A DNA stretch of 6,454 bases from Syntrophus sp. (in: bacteria) (GCA_003451635.1 DMAT01000183.1:1-6454), one strand, 5' to 3'. Shown: positions 1 to 5,625, counted from the stretch's first letter. A program made the numbers and translations. The notes: generated by a model from the sequence alone, not told the origin.

Positions 1-79
1 TTAAGATGAGTCACGTTGGATTCGCCTTCCTGTTTGTATCAACTGGATATCATTGTTTATTATCAGGCATTAGTTTCAT

Positions 80-95
80 CGGCATATCCTTTGCT
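80..95 (+). promoter_or_regulatory. Putative sigma-54 (-24/-12) promoter 1
   Basis: The sequence CGGCAT-ATCCT-TTGCT fits the sigma-54 consensus TGGCAC-N5-TTGCW. The invariant GG (81-82) and GC (93-94) are exactly 10 nt apart; the only departures are the first T and the last C of the -24 box. Transcription would begin near 105-106, giving a leader of about 60 nt before the ATG at 166. A second copy of the same core, 16 of 17 bases identical, lies at 1148-1164 before the next transcription unit, which argues strongly against chance. Any activator site for this promoter probably lies upstream of the window; none is visible in 1-79, and that AT-rich stretch holds no gene. Confidence 0.72.
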
Positions 96-165
96 TTGTT
101 TTTTCGTTGACAATATTTAGGTTCATGAAGAGACCCGGAAACGAGAACAGAAAGGAGATAAACAA

Positions 166-369
166 ATGCCAAGAGGAGATGGAACGGGTCCTGCAGGAAA
201 GGGACAGGGCCGAGGACAGGGAAAGGGGCGCATGGGCGGTCCCTTCGCAGGAGGCGCCGTCGGTTTCTGCATATGTCCGAACTGCGGTCGCCGTGAACCT
301 CATAAACGTGGGGAACCCTGCACGCAGAAGCTTTGCCCGAACTGTAACACGGCCATGACCAGGGAATAG
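166..369 (+). CDS. Small Gly-rich zinc-ribbon-like protein
   Basis: This is a 67-residue protein in two parts. Residues 1-33 are a low-complexity Gly/Arg/Lys tail opening MPRGDGTGPAGKG. Residues 35-60 form a Cys-rich module: C35-x-C37-x2-C40, then C52, then C57-x2-C60. The two CPNC knuckles suggest a zinc ribbon or another four-cysteine metal site. A strong AGAAAGGAG ribosome site precedes the ATG at 166. The MxRxxxTGPxG opening recurs in the DUF5320-type protein at 2114. Small proteins of this layout occur beside NifX and MinD-type genes in anaerobes (family recollection, not searched). Its function is unknown; a metal-binding accessory or adaptor to the ORP-like complex is an inference. It is the first gene after sigma-54 promoter 1 and ends 7 nt before the DUF89 gene, so the two are probably co-transcribed. 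Confidence 0.85.
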   Translation: MPRGDGTGPAGKGQGRGQGKGRMGGPFAGGAVGFCICPNCGRREPHKRGEPCTQKLCPNCNTAMTRE

Positions 370-376
370 CATTAAG

Positions 377-1009
377 ATGAAGACGTCTCTCGATTGCCTC
401 CCCTGTTTCCTTCGCACTGCCTTGGATGGAGCCAGGATGGCGTCTGTCGATTCCATTGTCCTTGAGCGGACAATGCGTGTATTGTTGCGTTGGCTAAGCG
501 AGATGGACATGGATGCGTCGCCCCCTGTCGTGGCGCAGCGCATCCACCGGCGGCTACGCGAACTCACCGGGGTGGATGATCCTTTCCAGGCGGCGAAAGA
601 GCAGCAGAATCGCATGGCCTTGAATTTCCTTCGCGAACTGAAAGGCGAGATTGAGGCGGCCTTGGACCCGCTGGCCATGGCGGTCAGGTTGGCTATCGCG
701 GCCAATATCATTGACTTGGGCGCCAAGACCGGTTTGGCCGACGAGGATATGCTATCGGCATTGACAAAGGCTGTCAAAGAGCCGGTCGTGGGAGATTTGG
801 AGGGCTTCCGTCAGGCTGTCGCCCAGGCTAATCGCATCCTCTATCTGGCCGACAACGCGGGGGAGATCGTCTTTGACCTCAGCGATGTACCTTACAATAT
901 CTTTTTTCTGTTCAAGGCCAAGTGTCCCGTGATTGCGGACCATATCGGTTTGCCCATGGGAACCCACGTATTGGTGCACACCGGCGCCGGGCTGTTGAGC
1001 AAGAAGTAA
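377..1009 (+). CDS. DUF89/ARMT1-like protein with internal deletion
   Basis: The 210-residue product matches the prokaryotic DUF89 (ARMT1-like, metal-dependent phosphatase) family at both ends. The N-terminus has the characteristic MKTSLDCLPCFLR, a helical region, and the active-site stretch LADNAGEIVFD (residues 157-167, with D159-N160). The C-terminus has LSDVPYNIFFLFKAKCPVIA (168-187). Family members are usually about 280-290 residues and carry roughly 80 more between these two blocks, including the IND(A) and KGQGN(Y/F)E motifs that supply further metal and phosphate ligands. Here GEIVFD runs straight into LSDVPYNIFF in frame, around nt 877/878. The protein is therefore probably catalytically dead, or the gene is a decaying remnant, despite an intact frame. 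Family members are proposed to remove phosphate from damaged or side-product phosphometabolites. An AGGGA site at 361-365 supports the ATG at 377. Confidence 0.85.
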   Translation: MKTSLDCLPCFLRTALDGARMASVDSIVLERTMRVLLRWLSEMDMDASPPVVAQRIHRRLRELTGVDDPFQAAKEQQNRMALNFLRELKGEIEAALDPLAMAVRLAIAANIIDLGAKTGLADEDMLSALTKAVKEPVVGDLEGFRQAVAQANRILYLADNAGEIVFDLSDVPYNIFFLFKAKCPVIADHIGLPMGTHVLVHTGAGLLSKK

Positions 1010-1021
1010 TTTTCTTAGATA

Positions 1022-1068
1022 TTGCACAAATGCGACCTTATCCACTCCACGGCATCGCATTTATGCAA
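1022..1068 (+). promoter_or_regulatory. Inverted-repeat candidate activator sites (UAS)
   Basis: TTGCACAAATGCGA (1022-1035) and TCGCATTTATGCAA (1055-1068) are reverse complements at 13 of 14 positions. Each arm is itself an imperfect dyad, TYGCA-N4-TGCRA. The arm centres are 33 bp apart, close to three helical turns. The pair sits about 80-126 bp upstream of the GG of sigma-54 promoter 2 (1148-1149), the usual distance for sites bound by bacterial enhancer-binding proteins. No activator gene is in the window, so the partner is unknown. Confidence 0.6.
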
Positions 1069-1146
1069 CTAAGGCGGTCATTGCCTCCGCCATTATCAAA
1101 CGCTATCCATTTTATATCATTCACGATCAGCAGATGCTCTTCTCTA

Positions 1147-1162
1147 AGGCATGTCCTTTGCT
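1147..1162 (+). promoter_or_regulatory. Putative sigma-54 (-24/-12) promoter 2
   Basis: AGGCAT-GTCCT-TTGCT has the invariant GG (1148-1149) and GC (1160-1161) exactly 10 nt apart and matches promoter 1 at 16 of 17 core positions. Transcription would start near 1172-1173, leaving a leader of about 80 nt before the ATG at 1255. It lies in the 245-nt non-coding gap 1010-1254, with the inverted repeat at 1022-1068 upstream. It would drive the ORP-like/ATPase operon. Confidence 0.75.
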
Positions 1163-1254
1163 TTATCCCTGTTGCCTTGTGGGTAACGTGTGAACCCGGG
1201 CCGAGTGTTTTGAAGGATCGCTCGCTTATATACGAACACGAAGAGGGAAGCATT

Positions 1255-1680
1255 ATGGCCATAGCCTTAGCGGCTTCACAAGATCATATCGCCACGGTTT
1301 TCGATACCGCGGATTCTTTCGTAATCATTAACGCGGCCGCCCCGGAGATACAGAAAAGCGAGTCCCTGCCGCCGGGGTTATCCTCCATGCAAATGATTAA
1401 ACTACTGCGTGCTTTGAAGATCAAAGTTCTCCTGTGCGGGGCAATTTCCGGTTTTTCCCAGCAGATGATCGAGGGGGCGGACATCATAGTGATTCCCTTC
1501 CTGAAGGGAGCGCTGAAAGATGTCGCGGCAGCTTTTTTTGCCAACCGCCTGGACGATCCGTCTTTTTATCTGCCGGGATGCCGCCGCTGGTGGCAGCGTA
1601 TGGCCACGGAAAAAGGATGGGAAGCAGCGCCAATTCGCACCGAAAGACCACGAGTACAGCGAAGGAGAGGAAGATCATGA
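1255..1680 (+). CDS. NifX/ORP-family (DIMC) protein 1
   Basis: The 141-residue protein belongs to the dinitrogenase iron-molybdenum cofactor (NifX/NifB C-terminal) fold family, which binds metal-sulfur cofactors or their precursors. Visible family features are the opening strand MAIALAASQDHIATVFDTAD (residues 1-20), the strand KVLLCGAISG (57-66), ADIIVIPFLKG (75-85), and a C-terminal FYLPGC (104-109). That last motif is common in anaerobe members, where it usually lies near the C-terminus. The remaining 32 residues form an Arg-rich tail ending RRRGRS. A longer open frame extends upstream to 922, but those codons look non-coding and overlap the promoter. The ATG at 1255 has a GAAGAGGGAA ribosome site. 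The stop overlaps the next gene by ATGA. Substrate cannot be read from sequence; a role in metal-cluster binding is a family inference. Confidence 0.85.
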   Translation: MAIALAASQDHIATVFDTADSFVIINAAAPEIQKSESLPPGLSSMQMIKLLRALKIKVLLCGAISGFSQQMIEGADIIVIPFLKGALKDVAAAFFANRLDDPSFYLPGCRRWWQRMATEKGWEAAPIRTERPRVQRRRGRS

Positions 1681-2048
1681 AGATAGCGGTAACAGCACAA
1701 AACCCAGGATGGACGGAATTATTGATGACCCGTTTTGGCCGAGCCGCCTGTTTTGTCGTTGTTGATGGAGAGACAAAAGAGTGGCAGGCCGTGGAGAACC
1801 AGCAGAACCGTCAAGCAACACAAGGGGCAGGCATCCAGGCCGCCCGCACCATCATTGAACAGGGCGCGGAAGTTCTGATCAGCGGCAATGTCGGACCCAA
1901 GGCCTTTCGGGTATTGCAGGCCGGGGCCGTCCGCATGTTCCGCACTGACCCCGCGTCGCAAAAGACGGTGGCTGATGCCGTTGCGGACTGGGAACAAGGA
2001 AAACTGGAGGAAATCCAGGCGGCTACGGTGGAGGGTCACAGCATATGA
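1677..2048 (+). CDS. ORP-like NifX-family protein 2
   Basis: The 123-residue protein covers one whole DIMC/NifX domain. It has MKIAVTAQNPG (1-11), RFGRAACFVVVD (19-30), QGAGIQAARTIIEQGAEVLI (49-68), SGNVGPKAF (69-77) and a VEGH near the C-terminus (118-121). This pattern is the closest in the window to the Desulfovibrio orange protein (ORP), which holds a Mo-Cu-sulfide cluster non-covalently. That resemblance is from memory and not a computed alignment. Only one cysteine (C25) is present, consistent with non-covalent cofactor binding. The ATG overlaps the upstream stop (ATGA at 1677-1680) and an AGGAGAGGAAG ribosome site lies inside the upstream gene, so translation is probably coupled. Binding or delivery of a metal-sulfur cofactor within the downstream ATPase complex is inferred. 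Confidence 0.88.
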   Translation: MKIAVTAQNPGWTELLMTRFGRAACFVVVDGETKEWQAVENQQNRQATQGAGIQAARTIIEQGAEVLISGNVGPKAFRVLQAGAVRMFRTDPASQKTVADAVADWEQGKLEEIQAATVEGHSI

Positions 2049-2054
2049 AATTTT

Positions 2055-2088
2055 CATGCTTCGTTGTGCCCGCTTTCGGGCAGGCATG
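2055..2088 (+). other. Intra-operon stem-loop
   Basis: In the 65-nt gap between the second ORP-like gene and the DUF5320 gene, GCCCG (2068-2072) pairs with CGGGC (2077-2081) around a CTTT loop, extended by one T-A pair. An outer CATGC (2055-2059) can pair with GCATG (2084-2088) across an asymmetric internal loop. The following sequence is AT-rich (TTAATAATTATT) but has no run of T, so this is not a convincing intrinsic terminator. An RNA processing or stability element that sets the ratio of upstream to downstream products is more plausible. Confidence 0.45.
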
Positions 2089-2113
2089 TTAATAATTATT
2101 GGGAGATGCGAAT

Positions 2114-2503
2114 ATGTCCAGAGAAAATAGAACGGGTCCATCAGGAATGGGTCCCATGAGTGGCAGGGGCGCCGGGTTTTGCGCCGACTCCGGATTGCCG
2201 GGATTTGCCAATGGTGCGCCGCGCAGAGGGGCAGGAATGGCCGGTTTTGCCGGCGGTGGCCAGGGAAGAGGGGCCGGATGGTTTTCATGCTTGCGAAGGG
2301 GCGGCCGGGGCAACCGGAACTGGTTTCACAGGACCGGCCTTTTCGGCTGGCAGCGGGGTGACGCGGACAACAACGGACCTGCATCCGGTCCTATCCAGAC
2401 AAAAGATAATGAACTCCAGGCCATGAAGGATGAGTTGCAGGGTTTCGAAAGAGCAACGGAACAAATCCGGACACGCCTGACAGAACTGGAAAGGGCCTCG
2501 TGA
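2114..2503 (+). CDS. DUF5320-type Gly-rich coiled-coil protein
   Basis: The 129-residue protein opens MSRENRTGPSGMGPMSGRGA, the hallmark of DUF5320-type proteins, followed by a single early Cys (C23). A Gly/Arg-rich middle (about 17-70) comes next, then NWFHRTGLFGWQRG (69-82), and finally a charged helix (about 97-127, NELQAMKDELQGFERATEQI onward) that looks like a coiled coil. The ATG at 2114 is preferred: GGGAG (2101-2105) lies 8 nt upstream and the protein then begins at the family motif. An in-frame TTG at 2099 is possible but would add five residues and lose this ribosome site. The stop overlaps the GTG of the first ATPase (GTGA), so the two are translationally coupled. These proteins are regular neighbours of MinD and NifX genes in anaerobes. 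Their function is unknown; the helix suggests an oligomerisation or docking role in the ATPase complex. Confidence 0.87.
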   Translation: MSRENRTGPSGMGPMSGRGAGFCADSGLPGFANGAPRRGAGMAGFAGGGQGRGAGWFSCLRRGGRGNRNWFHRTGLFGWQRGDADNNGPASGPIQTKDNELQAMKDELQGFERATEQIRTRLTELERAS

Positions 2504-3390
2504 AAATCGCCTTTGCCAGCGGCAAGGGCGGCACGGGAAAGACCACCGTTGCGGTCAATGTTGCATACATCCTCCAGCAGTGCGGCGCAGACGTTCAGCT
2601 AATCGATTGTGACGTGGAAGAACCCAATGCCCATCTCTTCCTCCCTCACCGGATTGAGCGGACCATTCCGGCAACTGTGAAAAGACCTGTGGCTGCGGAA
2701 GACCATTGCACCGGTTGCGGCGTCTGCGCCGACTACTGCGAGTTTAACGCCATCACCGTTTTCAAGAACACGGTGATTATCTTTCCGGAGTTATGCCACG
2801 GCTGCGGGGTATGCGCCTGGTTCTGCCCGGAAAGGATCATCACGGAAACAGATCGGCCCATCGGGGTTATTGAAGGTGCGATGGCGAAGGGTATCCGCTT
2901 CCTCCAGGGGCGTCTGAACATCGGCGAGGTCATGGCCCCGCCGATGATTCGTCAGGTAAAGGAGCAGGCCCAGGCAGCGGCCGTCACCCTGATCGACTGC
3001 CCACCCGGAAACTCCTGCCCCCTGATCGAGGCGGTGCGAGGTGTGGATCTGGTCATTCTGGTCTCAGAACCGACGCCCTTTGGTCTTTATGATCTTTCCC
3101 TGACCGTAGCATCCCTTAAAGAGCTGGGCCTGCCCGCAGGGGTTGTCGTCAATCGTTGCAACATCGGCAATGACGAGTTGTATTTATTTTGCCATCAGGA
3201 AAATATCCCCATTCTGGCCGAGATTCCCCACGACCGGCGCATCGCGGAAAGCTATTCCAGGGGCGGTCTGATTAGCGAGGACCTGCCGGAATACCGGGGG
3301 CTGTTTGCCTCCCTCTGGAAAAATGTGCTGGCCCTGATTGCGGGGAAAGGTGGACAACGGCCGACGGACCGGGGAGGAACAGCGGCATGA
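2500..3390 (+). CDS. MinD-type Fe-S P-loop ATPase 1
   Basis: The 296-residue protein belongs to the SIMIBI class (MinD/ParA/Mrp). It has the deviant Walker A GKGGTGKTT (residues 8-16, signature K9), the switch I motif LIDCDVEEPN (34-43), and a Walker B/switch II region TLIDCPPGNSC (163-173). Inserted between them are two [4Fe-4S] motifs: C70-x2-C73-x2-C76-x3-C80 and C99-x2-C102-x2-C105-x3-C109. The middle and C-terminal parts carry the usual LVSEPTPFG (187-195) and VVNRCN (216-221). ATPases of this type act in pairs in the Desulfovibrio ORP complex. Probable role: ATP-dependent redox or cluster transfer to the NifX-like proteins (inference). The GTG start at 2500 places the P-loop at its normal distance from the N-terminus and overlaps the upstream stop. 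It ends by overlapping its paralogue (ATGA, 3387-3390). The last 13 residues or so, after IAGKG, look like a non-conserved tail. Confidence 0.93.
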   Translation: MKIAFASGKGGTGKTTVAVNVAYILQQCGADVQLIDCDVEEPNAHLFLPHRIERTIPATVKRPVAAEDHCTGCGVCADYCEFNAITVFKNTVIIFPELCHGCGVCAWFCPERIITETDRPIGVIEGAMAKGIRFLQGRLNIGEVMAPPMIRQVKEQAQAAAVTLIDCPPGNSCPLIEAVRGVDLVILVSEPTPFGLYDLSLTVASLKELGLPAGVVVNRCNIGNDELYLFCHQENIPILAEIPHDRRIAESYSRGGLISEDLPEYRGLFASLWKNVLALIAGKGGQRPTDRGGTAA

Positions 3391-4256
3391 CAAGAGAAAT
3401 CACCATTCTCAGCGGCAAAGGCGGCTCCGGGAAGACAACCGTAACGGGCGCCCTGGCGGCCTTGGGAAAAAACAAGATTCTTGTGGATGCGGACGTGGAC
3501 GCACCGGATCTCCATCTGATTCTGCAGCCGCAGATCAAGAGGCGAGAGGCATTTTTCGGGTCCAAGAAGGCCCTGATAATTCCGGAAGAATGCATCCAGT
3601 GCGGACTGTGCGTCACCTCCTGCCGCTTTGATGCGATAAAAATGGCAGATCCGCCATTGGTTGCTCCCATATTCTGTGAGGGTTGCGGCCTGTGCCGGCG
3701 GATCTGTCCGGCTGAGGCCATTGAATTTGCCGAGGCCCGCACTGGAGAATGGTATGTATCGGATACGGTCTACGGCCCGATGGTTCATGCCCGCCTTGAT
3801 CCGGCCCAGGGAAATTCCGGGAAACTGGTCAGCCTGATCCGCGCGGAAGGGCGGAAAATTGCCGAGGAAAAAAGAGCGGACTTCATTCTCACCGATGGAC
3901 CGCCGGGGATCGGCTGTCCGGTCATTGCCTCCCTGGCCGGGGCAGGTCTCGTCCTGATCGTCACGGAGCCAAGCCTTTCCGGAGAACACGACCTTCGGCG
4001 GCTGGCGGAGTTGATCGCCATGTTCAAGATCACCGCCTGGGTCTGCGTCAACAAGTGGGACCTGAATCCGGAGATGACGGTCAAGATTGAAGAGGTCTCC
4101 CGCGCCCTGGGAATGTCCGTCGCCGGGAGAATACGTTTCGATCTGACGACCGTCCAGGCCCAACTGCGGGGCCGCACCGTCATGGATTACCCGGAAAGTC
4201 CGGCAGCCAAGGATATTGAAGAAATCTGGAAACAACTCGAAAGGATGCAATGGTAA
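3387..4256 (+). CDS. MinD-type Fe-S P-loop ATPase 2
   Basis: This 289-residue paralogue of the preceding ATPase has the same domain order. The deviant Walker A GKGGSGKTT is at residues 10-18 (signature K11), VDADVDAPDLH at 33-43, and two ferredoxin-like motifs follow: C69-x2-C72-x2-C75-x3-C79 and C97-x2-C100-x2-C103-x3-C107. Walker B/switch II is ILTDGPPGIGC (167-177), then VTEPSLSGEHDL (192-203) and VNKWDLN (221-227). Its switch II (DGPPGIGC) is the common family form, unlike the DCPPGNSC of ATPase 1, so the two are probably not interchangeable and may form a heterodimer. The ATG at 3387 overlaps the upstream stop (ATGA); GGGGAGGA about 10 nt upstream supplies the ribosome site. It is soluble: no signal peptide or membrane segment is seen. 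A 47-nt gap separates it from the Mrp gene. Confidence 0.93.
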   Translation: MTREITILSGKGGSGKTTVTGALAALGKNKILVDADVDAPDLHLILQPQIKRREAFFGSKKALIIPEECIQCGLCVTSCRFDAIKMADPPLVAPIFCEGCGLCRRICPAEAIEFAEARTGEWYVSDTVYGPMVHARLDPAQGNSGKLVSLIRAEGRKIAEEKRADFILTDGPPGIGCPVIASLAGAGLVLIVTEPSLSGEHDLRRLAELIAMFKITAWVCVNKWDLNPEMTVKIEEVSRALGMSVAGRIRFDLTTVQAQLRGRTVMDYPESPAAKDIEEIWKQLERMQW

Positions 4257-4303
4257 CGGCCAGATCAGTACGACATAAATGATTTAGGAGGCTAACTTAA
4301 TAA

Positions 4304-5191
4304 ATGAGCAAGTCAGAAAATGTGCTTCCCCTCGCCGGCGGGGATCATAAGCAGCAAAAAGGAAATCCTGAACGGATGCAGGAGCGCCAGCGGGAGGAAG
4401 AACAATTACGGGAGAAGATGGGGCAGATCCGCCACAAGATCCTCGTCCTCTCCGGGAAAGGCGGTGTCGGCAAGAGCACCGTGGCGGTTAACATCGCCGT
4501 CGCCCTCGGGATGGAGGGGAAGAAGGTAGGGCTCCTCGATGTCGATTTTCACGGACCCAGCATCCCGACCCTGCTCGGCCTCGGCAATCAGTCCATGCGG
4601 ACAGACGGCAAAAACGCCTTCCCCCTGGATTATGTCTATGGAATCAAGGTGGTCTCCCTGGGGCTCCTCCTGCCCGAGAAGGATGAAGCCGTAATCTGGC
4701 GGGGACCATTGAAGATGGGAGTAATCAGACAATTCCTGGCGGACATCCAATGGGGAGAACTCGATTATCTAATCATCGACTTTCCACCGGGGACGGGAGA
4801 CGAGCCCCTCTCTGTGGCCCAGATGCTCCCGGAGAGCGACGGCGCCGTAATCGTTACGACGCCCCAGGAGATGTCCCTCGCCGATGTCCGGAAGTCCATC
4901 AGTTTCTGCCGCCAGGTAAAGGTCCCCGTTCTCGGCGTCGTCGAGAACATGAGCGGCCTGATCTGCCCCCATTGCGGCAAGCTTATCGACCTGTTCAAAT
5001 CGGGCGGCGGCGAGGCCATGGCCAGGAAGCTGAAGGTCCCCTTCCTCGGTCGCATCCCTCTGGAACCAGCCATCGTCGAGGCATCGGACAGCGGTAAACC
5101 GTTTATCTATCACAATAACCAGACGGAAGCGGCCAAGGCCTTTTTGGAAGGAATCGTCATGCCCTTGCTGGCTCTCGATCCGGTTAAGTAG
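4304..5191 (+). CDS. mrp: Mrp/NBP35-type Fe-S carrier ATPase
   Basis: The 295-residue protein is an Mrp/ApbC/NBP35-family ATPase, a scaffold or carrier for [4Fe-4S] clusters. It shows a deviant Walker A SGKGGVGKST (residues 50-59), LLDVDFHGPSIPTLLG (77-92), the family block VIWRGPLK (130-137), Walker B LIIDFPPGTGDEPLS (156-170), and the C-terminal CPHC (C221, C224). The CPHC motif holds a bridging cluster at the dimer interface in relatives. The first 40 residues are a charged Lys/Glu/Gln/Arg-rich helix-like segment. They carry neither the Cys motif of eukaryotic Nbp35 nor the DUF59 domain of longer bacterial Mrp proteins. AGGAGG (4286-4291) precedes the ATG by 12 nt. In Desulfovibrio an Mrp with a C-terminal ORP domain (MrpORP) is known; here that domain appears as the separate next gene. 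Confidence 0.95.
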   Translation: MSKSENVLPLAGGDHKQQKGNPERMQERQREEEQLREKMGQIRHKILVLSGKGGVGKSTVAVNIAVALGMEGKKVGLLDVDFHGPSIPTLLGLGNQSMRTDGKNAFPLDYVYGIKVVSLGLLLPEKDEAVIWRGPLKMGVIRQFLADIQWGELDYLIIDFPPGTGDEPLSVAQMLPESDGAVIVTTPQEMSLADVRKSISFCRQVKVPVLGVVENMSGLICPHCGKLIDLFKSGGGEAMARKLKVPFLGRIPLEPAIVEASDSGKPFIYHNNQTEAAKAFLEGIVMPLLALDPVK

Positions 5192-5255
5192 CAAGCAGCA
5201 TCCCGGGAACTTTATCCGGTAAAATAAGACCAAATAACATTTGAGGTGAATAAAA

Positions 5256-5603
5256 ATGCAATTACTACGAATCGCCGTGCCTACCGTGGACGGCTACCTG
5301 TGCCCCCATTTCGGCCACTGCAGTGCCTTTGTCCTGATGGACGTGGATAAGGAAAACAAGACAATTCTAAAAAAAGAGTCCCATGAGGCGCCGCCTCATG
5401 AACCGGGCTTGCTTCCCCAGTGGTTGGCCGAAAAGGGGGCCGATCTGATCATCGCCGGCGGGATGGGGGCCAGGGCGCAGGATCTTTTCAACCAGAAGGG
5501 CATCGGCGTCCTCATCGGCGCCCCCTCGGAAACCCCGGAAAAGATTGTGAACGACTACATGAGCGGGGCCTTGCTTTGCGGCCAGAACCTCTGCGATCAC
5601 TGA
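5256..5603 (+). CDS. NifX/ORP-family protein 3 (MrpORP-tail-like)
   Basis: The 115-residue protein is a single DIMC/NifX domain. It has LRIAVPTVDGYLCPHFGHC (residues 4-22), FVLMDVD (25-31), PPHEPGLLPQWLAEKGADLI (46-65), IAGGMGARAQDLF (66-78) and GVLIGAPSETPE (84-95). The C-terminal tail is C108-GQNL-C113-DH. The FGHC, PPHxPGLLP and IAGGMG motifs match, as recalled, the ORP domain fused to Mrp in Desulfovibrio. Possible metal ligands are C16, H18, H21, C22, C108, C113 and H115. This differs from the two NifX-like proteins at 1255 and 1677, which have few cysteines. A TTTGAGGTGA ribosome site precedes the ATG at 5256. A 64-nt gap without an obvious terminator separates it from the Mrp gene, so co-transcription is likely. 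Probable role: receives or holds a metal-sulfur cofactor handled by Mrp (inference). Confidence 0.92.
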   Translation: MQLLRIAVPTVDGYLCPHFGHCSAFVLMDVDKENKTILKKESHEAPPHEPGLLPQWLAEKGADLIIAGGMGARAQDLFNQKGIGVLIGAPSETPEKIVNDYMSGALLCGQNLCDH

Positions 5604-5625
5604 TTTACACATCGGGGGTAAATGC

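Noticed and set aside
107..112. TTGACA resembling a sigma-70 -35 box
   Set aside because: No acceptable -10 element is found 16-18 nt downstream, and the sigma-54 motif just upstream fits better and is repeated at 1148.
1073..1091. GGCGG/CCGCC inverted repeat
   Set aside because: A five-base stem with a nine-base loop and no T-tract, upstream of the promoter; probably chance.
922..1254. Open frame extending the first NifX-like gene upstream
   Set aside because: It overlaps the end of the DUF89 gene and the whole promoter region, and its translation resembles no protein; the family domain starts at the ATG at 1255.
2045..2092. 15-codon open frame (MKFSCFVVPAFGQAC) overlapping the stop of the second ORP-like gene
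   Set aside because: Its ATGA overlap is tempting, but there is no clear ribosome site, and it covers the hairpin sequence; too short to support without conservation data.
3252..4250. Long minus-strand open frame of 332 codons
   Set aside because: It is antisense to the second Fe-S ATPase, whose motifs are unmistakable; it is a compositional shadow with no recognisable domain.
5192..5255. Possible terminator between the Mrp and third ORP-like genes
   Set aside because: Only a short TCCCGGGA palindrome is present, with no loop and no T-run.
1255..5603. Nitrogen-fixation cluster
   Set aside because: NifX-like domains alone do not indicate nitrogenase; there is no nifHDKEN or radical-SAM nifB domain here, and the ATPase partners point to the ORP system.
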